Assembly (NCBI RefSeq): GCF_002994045.1
Contig: NZ_MQUC01000003.1
Span: forward strand, 248,001-312,000
Reading direction: 5' to 3'
Origin: Nonlabens agnitus
GTDB taxonomy: Bacteria; Bacteroidota; Bacteroidia; Flavobacteriales; Flavobacteriaceae
Length of the DNA stretch: 64,000 bases
This document shows, piece by piece, positions 36,816 to 46,494 of the stretch. The notes under the pieces are model-generated. The model did no database searches, was not told the origin of the DNA, and was given only the letters and a program-made list of their open reading frames with translations. A program made the translations under genes and the position numbers. Each line of letters begins with the position of its first letter. Position 1 is the stretch's first letter.

Positions 36816-37823
36816 GTGAGTCGACCGCAAAAACATACCGCCCAAAGTTCCCTCGGCAAATACAACTATCTCTTATTTGATAGTGTGTTTGCCTTTAATG
36901 CGTTTGTAGATCACGAGATACAGCAACTTAGCAAGACAAACGCCTCACGGTGGAATAATGTGGTGCAAAGCACTACCCAAAACTTAAATTCTGGTACCGA
37001 ATGGTATGGCAATCCTACGCCCAAAGATATTGAAGAACTTAATGAGCACCGTACCTTTTCTGGAATGGAACTCGTGAGAAAGATTCAGCCACAAATAAAG
37101 GACAGGCTTGCGAAGTATCTGGACTATTTAGAAGATGCTGCATTGCCTAAGCCTAAAATGACTTACAACGATCGCGGTCTGGGCGTGTTTTCATTTGAGC
37201 GTGCTGCGATGGCAATGTTTAAAAACTTTCCCATAGACACCAGAACACCTGTAAATACCGCCGTGAGCCAGATGAATATTGAGCTCGACAATCACAGTAT
37301 CAACACATCTGTAAAGACGGTCTATGCCTATTTTCGGGACAAACAGATGTCCTATCCTGCGATGCAACTCTTCATTATGGCTGGCGGAAATGCAAACGTT
37401 CAGGGCGATCAACTGCTTTACGTTGGTCTTGCCTGTGCTGAGCTTGTGGAGTTTCTGGAGCTTCGTGGCATTTCGGTAGAGGTTAACGTGATGTTGGGCA
37501 CTTCATTTAGCAATCAGGTGGCGATGGCTTGCGTGCGCGTGAAGCGATTTCAGGATAAACTGGATAAGAATCAGCTATTATTGATTAGTAGTGATCCGCG
37601 TTATTTTCGATTTCGTGGGTTCAAGAGCTTGGTGGCGTTGAGCAACTATTTTGGCTTGACCATTCCATCCGGTCTTGGCAGTATTACTACGCAAATGGGT
37701 ACCGCTTTCGCGAAAGCGATCAACTCAAAAGGCTTCGTTTTTGAACAAAGCTACGCGATGGAAACCGCCGTCAAAGAAGTGACCCAAATCATAGAAAACT
37801 ATAAAACCCAACTCGCTGTCTGA
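36816..37823 (+). CDS. Backbone protein A, unknown (phage-like, possibly DUF7192-like)
   Basis: 335 aa, GTG start, soluble. Central GVFSFERAAMAMF and C-terminal alternating strands (LLYVGLACAELVEFLELRG, VEVNVMLG, LLLISSDPRYFRFRG) look like a von Willebrand A/Rossmann-type fold. I associate it loosely with phage or mobile-element proteins labelled DUF7192. First of six tightly packed plus-strand genes. The palindrome in its 3' part encodes FAKA. Confidence 0.7.
   Translation: MSRPQKHTAQSSLGKYNYLLFDSVFAFNAFVDHEIQQLSKTNASRWNNVVQSTTQNLNSGTEWYGNPTPKDIEELNEHRTFSGMELVRKIQPQIKDRLAKYLDYLEDAALPKPKMTYNDRGLGVFSFERAAMAMFKNFPIDTRTPVNTAVSQMNIELDNHSINTSVKTVYAYFRDKQMSYPAMQLFIMAGGNANVQGDQLLYVGLACAELVEFLELRGISVEVNVMLGTSFSNQVAMACVRVKRFQDKLDKNQLLLISSDPRYFRFRGFKSLVALSNYFGLTIPSGLGSITTQMGTAFAKAINSKGFVFEQSYAMETAVKEVTQIIENYKTQLAV
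37703..37718. repeat. Palindrome CGCTTTCGCGAAAGCG inside backbone gene A
   Basis: Perfect copy, read in frame as part of TAFAKAIN. Confidence 0.9.
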
Positions 37824-38149
37824 TGGATAAAAAGGTACTCAAACAGAGCGTGATTGACTCCATAATGGACAGAGCGATTGCCATTAATAAAGCCTGTGCT
37901 GAACAATGTAGAGATTTTGAAATTATGCTTTCGCGAAAGCGTAAAAACACACTAATACTTCGATGGACGAGTATTGATATTTCTAATGAAGATAATCCTA
38001 TACAGCAGTATCGCTATGAGTGTTTCCAAACGGATGGGACACCGCAAATGTGCTCTGTACACTATGCAGATCAAGAGGAAGCAAATGAATTTGTCTGGTC
38101 GCTAGAACCGCTGTACCATCAATTATATGCCATAGATCATAAATTATAG
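37823..38149 (+). CDS. Backbone protein B, unknown
   Basis: 108 aa; its ATG overlaps the preceding TGA (TGATG), so it is translationally coupled to gene A. Two-layer alpha/beta-type sequence (TLILRWTSIDIS, YRYECFQTDGTPQMC). No family recognised. Contains a near-copy of the palindrome. Confidence 0.65.
   Translation: MDKKVLKQSVIDSIMDRAIAINKACAEQCRDFEIMLSRKRKNTLILRWTSIDISNEDNPIQQYRYECFQTDGTPQMCSVHYADQEEANEFVWSLEPLYHQLYAIDHKL
37926..37941. repeat. Near-perfect palindrome copy (first base changed)
   Basis: TGCTTTCGCGAAAGCG within backbone gene B, here read in another frame (LSRKRK). Confidence 0.8.
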
Positions 38150-38151
38150 AT

Positions 38152-38688
38152 ATGTATAAAACCAAAGATATTTCCAAAGCCGAACTGAAGGCGCTGGCCA
38201 TAAAAAATCAGGATGAAATCGTAGCACTAACGGGCAGCGAGCTAGATCCCGTAAAAGCTTGGGAAGTGATAAAACAGGCGTCAGATAACTTTACAAAAAG
38301 TGACCTGAAAGCGCAGGAAGCAGACGAGCTTTTATTTGAAATGCTATATCCCGATGAAAAATCAAACACCGGAGAGATCTACACGATGAGTGATGGTTTT
38401 CAATGGAAATTATTATCAAAAGCTGAAGCTAAAAAACGCTTCAAAGCCTATAAGGAAGTGTACGGCCTAGACCGAGACACAGAAACCGAAGCGCTGATTG
38501 AGAGCAAAGAAGATTTAGGGCGTTTTGAAGAATTTGGTGTGGGGCATAAAAACAATGATGTAAAACGAAAGCCAAAAAATGCCGCCAACAAAAAGCCTGC
38601 ATCTTCTCAAGAAACCATACGCATACAAGAAAAAGAACGTGCCAGAGCCTTATCACTACTGGAACTTGAATTATTAATTGCCGCCTAA
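38152..38688 (+). CDS. Backbone protein C, unknown
   Basis: 178 aa, begins 2 bp after gene B. Charged helical N-terminus (KAELKALAIKNQDE), a GEIYTMSDGFQWKLLSKAEA centre and a Lys/Ala-rich tail. No named domain. Spacing and strand put it in the same transcription unit as A, B and D-F. Confidence 0.65.
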   Translation: MYKTKDISKAELKALAIKNQDEIVALTGSELDPVKAWEVIKQASDNFTKSDLKAQEADELLFEMLYPDEKSNTGEIYTMSDGFQWKLLSKAEAKKRFKAYKEVYGLDRDTETEALIESKEDLGRFEEFGVGHKNNDVKRKPKNAANKKPASSQETIRIQEKERARALSLLELELLIAA

Positions 38689-38697
38689 AACCACAAT

Positions 38698-39258
38698 ATG
38701 ACCATAGAAAAATTACAAAAGCTCAAGTTGAGCGCCATACAACCAGATGCCTTGCAAACCGCAGTCAAAGAATTGCTTGCCGATTATGAAGAGACTTCAG
38801 ACAAAAAAGCCTTTGAAGAAATCGCTAAGGAGAATATAGAAAAAGTATTCTCAATGGTAGAGCGCCTTGCGCCAGATGCCATTGTAAAAGAGCCAAAGCC
38901 TTCCAAAAAGAAAGCACCGTCTAAAACAGTCAAAAAGGAGCTGGACAAAATGACGAGTGACATTAAACTATGTCGGGCAAAAATCCGCAAGTTTAATGAG
39001 GAGAAACGCAAAAACGAGCCTAAGAAACCCAAGCCCATGCGTCACACCATGATCAAAGGTCATTTTATTTCGATTGCCAACTTGATCCCTGCAAAATTGA
39101 AAGATAATGTGACCGTACAGAAAGAGGCCGAAAAGGTATTGCTACGCGCCCATCGTGGGATAATGAACGCCTATAGGATGAACACCGTTACCACTGAAAA
39201 AGGTGTGGTAGCCATCAGGGAAAAATTTGACAAAATGGAGGAAAAAGCCAAAAAATAG
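38698..39258 (+). CDS. Backbone protein D, unknown Lys-rich protein
   Basis: 186 aa. Lys/Glu-rich coiled-coil region (KPSKKKAPSKTVKKELDK, about 68-86) followed by a conserved-looking segment (HTMIKGHFISIANLIPAKL). Strongly basic overall. Starts 9 bp after gene C. May bind nucleic acid, but no motif proves it. Confidence 0.65.
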   Translation: MTIEKLQKLKLSAIQPDALQTAVKELLADYEETSDKKAFEEIAKENIEKVFSMVERLAPDAIVKEPKPSKKKAPSKTVKKELDKMTSDIKLCRAKIRKFNEEKRKNEPKKPKPMRHTMIKGHFISIANLIPAKLKDNVTVQKEAEKVLLRAHRGIMNAYRMNTVTTEKGVVAIREKFDKMEEKAKK

Positions 39259-39260
39259 CT

Positions 39261-39506
39261 ATGAACAAGAAAGTATTGATCATTACGAGTGCGGGCCTTG
39301 CCATAGGTTTTGCTGAAGCGCTCATCTATTACAATCTGGGAAAGAACTCTGAAAATGAGAAATTTAAGCTACAGGTTCCCAAAGGAGCAGAATTGCTTAA
39401 AACTACCGGCATCATTATCGCCACATCGCTCGCCACCGCAGCACTTTCTTACATTATTGAAGGTGCGCTTACCGAAAAACAAGAACTCATCCCAATACCT
39501 GCCTAA
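39261..39506 (+). CDS. Backbone protein E, small membrane protein
   Basis: 81 aa with two transmembrane helices (about 4-26 and 46-68). Starts 2 bp after gene D. Small two-helix membrane proteins are common in membrane-containing phages and holin-like genes; the role here is not known. Confidence 0.65.
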   Translation: MNKKVLIITSAGLAIGFAEALIYYNLGKNSENEKFKLQVPKGAELLKTTGIIIATSLATAALSYIIEGALTEKQELIPIPA

Positions 39507-39508
39507 TT

Positions 39509-39997
39509 ATGAAAAAGATAGAACACCAAATTTTCCTGAAACGCAACGGACTTGCTACGAAACTACTACTACAGCCCATTCAAGAGAAAATAGAAATCTT
39601 TGACCGTATGCACGCCTTGCTTGACAAAGTTTCAGTTTGTGATAAAGATGCGCTTATCGACGAGCTAGAAGCCCTAGACCTAGAAATTTTAGAAGACATC
39701 GATGAAGAATATGCAGATCAGCTAGAACACAACGAGATTACCGAAGAGCTCAAGGAAAAGCAAGTTGCATTTGAAAAAGTAATGGAAGACGCACCAGCCC
39801 CAAAACCCAAGAAAAAACCCACCGATGAGGACATAATCAACGAACTGGTAAAAATGGGTCGCACAGAAAACATCGGTCGATCTACCTTTCGTGATTTAGG
39901 CGTGAAAGTAGCGCTAGGTTGGGAGACGATTATCGGTAAGTATCGAGTGACCAGGACGAGTGTGTTCAGGTATCGGTATGAGATTGAGAGGATATAA
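39509..39997 (+). CDS. Backbone protein F, unknown
   Basis: 162 aa, starts 2 bp after gene E. Acidic coiled-coil middle (EALDLEILEDIDEEYADQL), Lys/Pro linker, and a compact C-terminal domain (DIINELVKMGRTENIGRS, then FRDLGVKVALGW) that may be a small DNA-binding fold. Last gene of the A-F cluster. Confidence 0.65.
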   Translation: MKKIEHQIFLKRNGLATKLLLQPIQEKIEIFDRMHALLDKVSVCDKDALIDELEALDLEILEDIDEEYADQLEHNEITEELKEKQVAFEKVMEDAPAPKPKKKPTDEDIINELVKMGRTENIGRSTFRDLGVKVALGWETIIGKYRVTRTSVFRYRYEIERI

Positions 39998-40127
39998 TCG
40001 ACAAAATGTTTGATAACTTTGTGTATAAGGTGTTCATATTGATTCATTTAGCTGAAATTCAGGAAGATGAAAAGCACTTTCTTAGTGATGAAATACTGAT
40101 CTGATAAGAAAATCCGTTATATTTGTA

Positions 40128-41171
40128 TTGAAATTACGATATACTTTGAGTCAATTTGATCACATAAAAGAGATAGCAAAATACGGTCTGGAAAACGACC
40201 GTGAACAATTATTGTCTGCTCTTAATGAATTAGTTGAACACTCAAAGAAGACCAAAAAAGTAAATTTTGCTATTCAATTACAGTCTATAGTAAAGGAATC
40301 CATACGTCAACAAAGTGCAAATAACTTGACCAAAGTTGGTTCTGATTCCTACCATCAAAGAATAGATGATCGTGATATTCAAGAATTAATTCTTGAAAAA
40401 GTAACTTCTGACTATACTCTTGAGAATATTGTTGCTGATGATTCTGTTATGCAAGAATTAGAGCATTTTGTAGAAGAGCATAATAAAATAGATTTACTTC
40501 AGCGATTTAATCTTCCTGTTTCTAATAAATTACTTTTACACGGTCCTTCTGGATGTGGTAAAACATTAGCTTCCTATGTGATTGCTGGCGAATTAAAAAA
40601 GATGATGGTTGTCGTTAATTTGGGAGCAATAGTTTCATCTAAATTAGGAGAGACAAGTAAAAACCTTTCTAAGATTTTTAAAAAAGCATCACTTGAGAAT
40701 TGCATCATATTTTTAGATGAATTTGATAGTCTTGGAAAAATAAGAGATTATAGTCAGGATCACGGCGAAATGAAAAGAGTAGTTAATACTATCCTTCAAT
40801 TATTCGATTATTTACCTCAGAGCAGCATTGTTATAGCAGCTACAAATCAAAAAGAAATGCTCGACACAGCCTTGACTAGAAGGTTTGATAGTATTATTGG
40901 GTTTTCTTTACCTAATAGAGAGCAAATCAAGAGTCTTGTTGAACTGACTTTGAATAAAAGTGGATTTACCTTCAGCAATAAAGCAGCGGCTAGTAAGATA
41001 ATGACTCAAAGTAAAGGGTTATCTTACTATAGCATCCAAAAAACTTTAATGACTGCAATTAAGAGAAGTTTATTTAAACAGAATGACAAGTCGACCAAAT
41101 CGATTACAAAGATCGACACTACCATCTGGAAAGAACTTGTCGCATCAGAAAAAAAGTCATTACAAGTTTAA
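40128..41171 (+). CDS. ietA: AAA+ ATPase, IetA-like
   Basis: 347 aa, TTG start. The AAA+ module has Walker A GPSGCGKT (139-146), Walker B FLDEFD (195-200), sensor-1 IAATNQ and the arginine finger region LTRRFD. Pairing with a large subtilase is the hallmark of the ietAS anti-phage/exclusion locus, in which the ATPase restrains or activates the protease. Here the pair is convergent, with stop codons overlapping in one TTAA, unlike the usual co-directional order, so the name is by analogy. Confidence 0.75.
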   Translation: MKLRYTLSQFDHIKEIAKYGLENDREQLLSALNELVEHSKKTKKVNFAIQLQSIVKESIRQQSANNLTKVGSDSYHQRIDDRDIQELILEKVTSDYTLENIVADDSVMQELEHFVEEHNKIDLLQRFNLPVSNKLLLHGPSGCGKTLASYVIAGELKKMMVVVNLGAIVSSKLGETSKNLSKIFKKASLENCIIFLDEFDSLGKIRDYSQDHGEMKRVVNTILQLFDYLPQSSIVIAATNQKEMLDTALTRRFDSIIGFSLPNREQIKSLVELTLNKSGFTFSNKAAASKIMTQSKGLSYYSIQKTLMTAIKRSLFKQNDKSTKSITKIDTTIWKELVASEKKSLQV

Positions 41172-43597
41172 ATTTCTCCTTCTAAGTCTATCTCATTTTC
41201 AATATTATTTATGATCTCTAGGTTATTAATAGCTCGCAGTTCGTCATAGAGTCTACCTGTACTATTTCTAACAGTTTCTTCAATTTTTAATACCAAAGAA
41301 AAATTATATTCTGTTGGATAGTTTTCCACTTGCGAAGGCATAATCTGATTGGATAATCTGGATTGTACTGCAAGCTTTAATACTTGATCTTCATCTCTCA
41401 AATGTTCAAAGTTAATGTTGAACTCAATTTTTTGAACATTACTATAGGGAACTGGGTTTTTCTTTGCTCTTGCAGATTGAGACCAGGTTTGACCAGTTCG
41501 TAGTTTGCTATTAAGATCTTTGTCTTTACTATTTATTTGATCTGAAGTATGATTTCTAAACACACTGAAAGCCATATGTATTGGGCAATATGTAAGTTGA
41601 TTATGCTGTAACGGTAAAAAACTAAAACACAATGTACCAGTCACTTTTAATATTCCTCTTTTCTTACCTAAATCGGCTGTTACTAGATACTCGGGAAAGT
41701 TGATTGGGTAAATCTTTTGTTCATCAGAGTTTATGGTATCTTCCAAAATTAATGTTGCGCCATTCTCGTTTGAAAACAATGCCTTATCTATATCTGTTAC
41801 GCCATAACCAGCAGTTCTATTTAAAAGTAGATTTACATTTTCTGGATAAATCGTACGTTCTAAACTAGCACTATTTATAATTAACGCTTTTATTGTTTGA
41901 GCATTAATTTCAGGGTAGACAATTTTCAGTTTTGCAGCTATATTTGCAATTAATGGAGCGGAAAGGCTAGTGCCGACTTCTTTCATATAACCTCTCGCTG
42001 GATTATTTGAAAGAACGGAAATAGCAGCATTATCCATAAAATCAATAGTATTTGGTCTGTAGAAACCATAATCTCCTCCACTTTCAATTACGTCTGGCTT
42101 AAACAGATTTTTGTTCTTTTTTGTTGGCGGATATATTGCTGCCAAATCTGTAGCATCCTTGCGAGAGAAAATTGTAGGATACTCTTTGCCCATACTTATT
42201 CCATTAAACGCACCGTCGTAAAGTCCATCAGCCGCAGCTCCTACGGTCATATTATTCATTGAATCTGCTGGAGTACTCAGATTAGTACTGTCATTATTAA
42301 AATATTCTAAATCATAATCAGTATTCTCGTTTTTGGACATATCATTATTGCCCGTGCTTATGAAAATTAGACTATTTGTTTCGTGAGCAAACTTGTCAAG
42401 TTCAAATGTGTAGTTAGAAAAAGGTTGGTTTTTATGTTTAGGGTCAGTATAGCAAATTGTAAGGACAAAAATCATCATTCCAGGGTATTTGTCTTTCGCA
42501 TCTCTTAATAGTTTGATAACCTTATTTTCAGACAGATAACCACGTCCATCTGCTAAAAGCTTTATTGATAATAGTTTTGCATCTGCATTTACTTCTCCTT
42601 GAAATTCATTTTGATGATTATATTTTCCGAGCGAAGCCAAAGCGCCAACCATAGTGCCGTGCCCATCTCTATCATATGTATCTATAAGTGGACTTCCATC
42701 TAGTGAAAAACTGTCATCATTAATTGTAATAGAAGCTAATGGAGTTTCCATACTGATGCCGGTATCTAAAATACCTATAATGGGTAAATCTTGATCCGAG
42801 TTTGCTATTTCAAAACCAGCACCACGTTTAACAACATTGTAAATACCTGGTCTAACAACTCCTGTTAACGAGGATGTAGCACTTTCAATAATATCAAAAT
42901 TTTGAGCTATTACAAATAATTGTGCAGCAGTCACATCATATAGCTCTATTCTATTTACTTCTCTGTCAATCGTGTGACTAATTTCTTGTTCAATTAAATA
43001 AGCTTCTAGTGCATTAATTATTTCATTTTCTAAATCGGTATTTGCAGGTAACTCAATGGTTTTAAGCATCACAACATTACCTAGTCTTTCGGTGTCTAAT
43101 TGAATAATATCAGCAGAAGTGAGCAATTCAAAATGTTTTACATAGAGAACATATCGCGAAGGTATTTGTGCTTGTGCATTGCGCGTTCCTTTTAAAATAA
43201 CAGCTTGTACACTTGCTATGAAATTGGCGAATTTTTCTCGATCAGCTATTGCAAAGAGACCCTTTCTATTATACTCAGTAAATCTTACACCTTCAAGCCC
43301 AAAAGTATTATACCACTTTTCATAATACTCTTCAAGATGAAATTGCCCCATAAACTCTATCTCAACATAATCAACATTATGGGGAACGTCTATGGAAACA
43401 TCTCTAGCCTCAATTTTTGCCACTACATCACTTTCATAGTTACGCAAATCTCTTCTAAATACACGGGCCATATAATTATAATTGGGCTCACGCGTATTTT
43501 CTTCATCGGTAGATGCAAATCCATAATTGAATTTAACAGCACCTGATTCCTGCATTTGTCTTTCTGGGATAATTCTTAAATGATTTTTATTTGGCAT
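41168..43597 (-). CDS. ietS: S8 subtilisin-like serine protease, IetS-like
   Basis: 809 aa, no signal peptide, so cytoplasmic. Catalytic Asp278 (IIGILDTGIS), His313 (DGHGTMVG), Asn417 (STGN) and Ser544 (GTSLSAP) are all present. A ~260-aa N-terminal domain and a ~200-aa C-terminal domain flank the protease, as in defence-associated subtilases. Shares its stop region with the facing AAA+ gene. Probably cleaves a cell or phage target during abortive infection; inferred from the ietAS analogy. Confidence 0.8.
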   Translation of the reverse strand: MPNKNHLRIIPERQMQESGAVKFNYGFASTDEENTREPNYNYMARVFRRDLRNYESDVVAKIEARDVSIDVPHNVDYVEIEFMGQFHLEEYYEKWYNTFGLEGVRFTEYNRKGLFAIADREKFANFIASVQAVILKGTRNAQAQIPSRYVLYVKHFELLTSADIIQLDTERLGNVVMLKTIELPANTDLENEIINALEAYLIEQEISHTIDREVNRIELYDVTAAQLFVIAQNFDIIESATSSLTGVVRPGIYNVVKRGAGFEIANSDQDLPIIGILDTGISMETPLASITINDDSFSLDGSPLIDTYDRDGHGTMVGALASLGKYNHQNEFQGEVNADAKLLSIKLLADGRGYLSENKVIKLLRDAKDKYPGMMIFVLTICYTDPKHKNQPFSNYTFELDKFAHETNSLIFISTGNNDMSKNENTDYDLEYFNNDSTNLSTPADSMNNMTVGAAADGLYDGAFNGISMGKEYPTIFSRKDATDLAAIYPPTKKNKNLFKPDVIESGGDYGFYRPNTIDFMDNAAISVLSNNPARGYMKEVGTSLSAPLIANIAAKLKIVYPEINAQTIKALIINSASLERTIYPENVNLLLNRTAGYGVTDIDKALFSNENGATLILEDTINSDEQKIYPINFPEYLVTADLGKKRGILKVTGTLCFSFLPLQHNQLTYCPIHMAFSVFRNHTSDQINSKDKDLNSKLRTGQTWSQSARAKKNPVPYSNVQKIEFNINFEHLRDEDQVLKLAVQSRLSNQIMPSQVENYPTEYNFSLVLKIEETVRNSTGRLYDELRAINNLEIINNIENEIDLEGEI

Positions 43598-43607
43598 AAA
43601 TTTTCTT

Positions 43608-44342
43608 TTAATAATAAACTCCTCTTTTCCCTAACATTAAGTAAAGAGACTTTATATTTTCTATGATTTCAAATAAGAAATCTGGGTTGTCAAAATATAG
43701 AAAATACATCGTCATAAAATCATCTTTACTTTGCATTTGAAATCTACCTTTTGAAAGAGCTTTTAATTGATTTATTTTTTTCTTGTCGTCAGTAAAAAAT
43801 GTGGTCTGATGGTGTACAATTCTATTACGCAATGTCCTTAGCTTGCAGAAAAAATCGAGTTCATCATTAATGAATTTCAATTCAATCCCAGCATTGTTCT
43901 TTAAAAATGACTTAACATAATCTAAACCTCCTTTTTCTGGGAAATGAAAATCACTAGGATCTTCTAAATCTTTATTTGAGTAATACATCTCACAAGAACC
44001 AACAAGTGAACCTTCTATAAATGAAAACAATTGTACAATAATCGATTCTCTAAATCGTTGCGCAAATTCATGATCAATCTCGTGCATTTTTGATGCATAC
44101 TCATCACTCACAATCCAGCTATCGTTCTCGTTGTTTAATGAGTTCAGGTGCTTCTGTTGATATTCTTCAGCTTTGTTATCAAGATACTCTTCGGTAAACT
44201 TAATATATCTTATATAAGGTTCTAATGTTAAGTTGAGTAAATACAAATGATGATCTTTTTTGACATCTTCTCTATTTAACTTAGGAAACATACTTGTATC
44301 ATAAATCTTCAACTTACTTATATCGACTTCATCTCCACCCAT
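43608..44342 (-). CDS. HEPN-domain protein
   Basis: 244 aa, helical. The motif R172-N173-x3-H177 (LRTLRNRIVHH) is the RNxxxH active site of HEPN RNases. The N-terminal half is a long charged helical bundle. Its ATG lies inside the 3' end of a gutted type II methylase gene and 11 bp separate its stop from the subtilase start. May be an RNase toxin; whether an antitoxin exists is not clear (no MNT-like gene adjoins). Confidence 0.65.
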   Translation of the reverse strand: MGGDEVDISKLKIYDTSMFPKLNREDVKKDHHLYLLNLTLEPYIRYIKFTEEYLDNKAEEYQQKHLNSLNNENDSWIVSDEYASKMHEIDHEFAQRFRESIIVQLFSFIEGSLVGSCEMYYSNKDLEDPSDFHFPEKGGLDYVKSFLKNNAGIELKFINDELDFFCKLRTLRNRIVHHQTTFFTDDKKKINQLKALSKGRFQMQSKDDFMTMYFLYFDNPDFLFEIIENIKSLYLMLGKRGVYY

Positions 44343-44802
44343 TCTCTACAATCCTTATCTCTTCGTCACTCAATCCATACAGCTCATAAACCTTTGCATC
44401 TATTTGTTGCTCCAGGGTGTTGATTTGTGATTGCAGGTCTTGTGCTTTTTTCTTGTTTTGCCCGAAGAGGTCTAGCCATTCAAGCTGATATGTTTTGTTA
44501 ATTACTGTGACTGTTTGTTTCTCAGTAATAATGGCACCGTCTGCCTTGCGATTATTTTTCTCGTTTTTATACTCTGTAGTTAGGTTCTATTTGGGCTTAG
44601 GATTAATGGTATAATCGAGCACGTTTACAAAGAGTTCTGTAAGAAAGGTAGCCTGTATTTGCTCCTCGTTACTCTTGTGCATATTTTGCTGTATCTCAAG
44701 GTAGAGAAAGAATTTAGTGTACTTGCGATATGCCTTATCCACTGCGTTTGTGTCCTGTTGTGCAAGATATTTTTTGAGTACAAATGTCTGGAATAATGCC
44801 AT
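44329..44802 (-). pseudogene. Eco57I-type restriction-methylase, internally deleted
   Basis: The N-terminal ~95 aa (MALFQTFVLKKYLAQQDTN; FLTELFVNVLDYTINPKP; NLTTEYKNE; KADGAI) are joined in the same frame to the C-terminal ~65 aa (YQLEWLDLFGQNKKKAQDL; KVYELYGLSDEEI). Of a normal ~1000-aa protein, all catalytic parts are gone. A TAG lies at 44587-44589. The in-frame junction near 44520 points to a single large deletion. The HEPN gene start overlaps its 3' end. Confidence 0.8.
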
Positions 44803-44885
44803 TTAGTGCTATACAAGGTTGTTCAGTTCCTAAAACTAACAAAGTTTACAAGCTATTCATCTTTATTTCTGATTTTGTTTTCAGT

Positions 44886-44901
44886 ACGCTTTCGCGAAAG
44901 C
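44886..44901. repeat. Palindrome CGCTTTCGCGAAAGCG
   Basis: Perfect copy in the 133-bp gap between the methylase remnant and the large PD-(D/E)XK gene. Confidence 0.9.
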
Positions 44902-44935
44902 GGAATAAAACTGAATAGATTGCTCATTTGAAGTA

Positions 44936-46357
44936 CTATAATTTTAATAACTCTGTCTCTTCAGCCAAATATGAGAGTTGGAATTGCCTAAGATCAAAAT
45001 CGTCCAGTTGCATATCAAATTGGGCTTTTCTTGTAAGATGGTTTGCATTAGCATCTCTTGCTTTTTTCAGTAGATCTGGCAATGTTGTTTGACCAGTCAC
45101 AATAACATTTATGACTAAGTCCCAGGTATGAATATCCATAATAACTACATTTTCTGGTGGCAACTGGATGTTATCAACGCTATTTGCGTACCTGTCTTTT
45201 GTAAACTGATAAAGTTCTCTGTAATCTGACCAGAAGATATGCTTATGCGTTATTACGATTCCCCAATTCTCTTGATCGGGATTTAAAAATTTTGATACAG
45301 GTAGCATTTGAGCATAATAAGCCTTCAAAAGTGAGTCTTTATATGATGAGTACACGTAATCGTCTGTTGGATTGATTGATGCTAATGGTTTAGGCTCAAT
45401 AGCTTTGCATTCAAGTAAAATATTATCATCAATCAAAAAATCTATGACTTTGTGCTTCGCGGGAAGAGATCGTTTTAACTCACTCTCAATTTTGTAATTA
45501 ATATTTATTTCGTCCAATCCTAACTGAATATATTTTTCAAATCTTGCTCCAAATTCTGTTGTAAACTTTGGATCGTTGATCTTCATATAATCGTAGATGT
45601 AATAGTTTGCAGTATAATTGAAAACTGATGGATGCACAATACGCACAGAATTTTCAAACCATTGAAATGGAAATAATGTGAGAAATGAGTGTTCCATCAT
45701 CTCATATTTTGTAGCATTAGTTCCTTTCCATTTTTTAGCTTCTTTTGCTGCGGTCAATGGCGTTATCATTAAGAGGTTAATGAACCGTTCGGTTTGTATC
45801 TTCCCAAAGATTTCAGACATACTATCAAGTATAGGTTGACTTACGTAGCCCGTAATTTTTGTGTTGGGAAATTCTGATTGTTTCATTTGAGCGTACAACC
45901 ACATACATTGTAATATTTTTAAAAATTCTGTAATAGACAGACCAGTTTTCTTTTTAAAAGAGGCTGAAATGTCATACCGCGATTTTAGAATTTTATATAA
46001 CTTTAATTGTGTGCTAAAACGCTCCTTATGTACTGCGGTTTGAAGATAAAACTGCTGATAATGTAGTATCGCAAAGGCTCGATGAATTCCTTGAGATTTC
46101 ATATAGTTTGAAATATGATCGGGATCAAATTCCATAATAGCGTCAAAAAGTGTTCGAAAAGCTTTGGCAGTTAATGGTTTTACCGGTTTGGTTCTTGTAC
46201 CGTACAAATAAGTCCATTTCATTATCGTGAGTGGAACCCATAAAGCTTTGGGTTTTTCGATTTCAATATCAAAATAGTTGTAACAAGCCTTTAACAAAGC
46301 AACCATTTCGTATGAGTTTATTTCTCGTTTAAGTTCTTCAATGGTTTCTAACTTCAT
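44936..46357 (-). CDS. Large protein with a PD-(D/E)XK nuclease motif
   Basis: 473 aa. The C-terminal third holds Asp306 (HKVIDFLIDD) and Glu316-x-Lys318 (ILLECKAIE), plus a helix Glu at about 274 (GARFEKYIQLG), the PD-(D/E)XK pattern. The N-terminal 270 aa are helical, with no known domain, and may recognise a target. Single gene on the minus strand in a defence-rich block. Probably a stand-alone anti-phage nuclease; family not recognised. Confidence 0.7.
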   Translation of the reverse strand: MKLETIEELKREINSYEMVALLKACYNYFDIEIEKPKALWVPLTIMKWTYLYGTRTKPVKPLTAKAFRTLFDAIMEFDPDHISNYMKSQGIHRAFAILHYQQFYLQTAVHKERFSTQLKLYKILKSRYDISASFKKKTGLSITEFLKILQCMWLYAQMKQSEFPNTKITGYVSQPILDSMSEIFGKIQTERFINLLMITPLTAAKEAKKWKGTNATKYEMMEHSFLTLFPFQWFENSVRIVHPSVFNYTANYYIYDYMKINDPKFTTEFGARFEKYIQLGLDEININYKIESELKRSLPAKHKVIDFLIDDNILLECKAIEPKPLASINPTDDYVYSSYKDSLLKAYYAQMLPVSKFLNPDQENWGIVITHKHIFWSDYRELYQFTKDRYANSVDNIQLPPENVVIMDIHTWDLVINVIVTGQTTLPDLLKKARDANANHLTRKAQFDMQLDDFDLRQFQLSYLAEETELLKL

Positions 46358-46494
46358 TTTATGCGGTTTAATTGAATAGGTCTGTCAAACAGCAACATTA
46401 TAGTAAAATTTCCATAATTTACTAGGATACAATTAACAAATCCCTGAAAACTCTCTTTTGGTAGTTTGGCTCGTGAGAATCAATTCACAGACAG

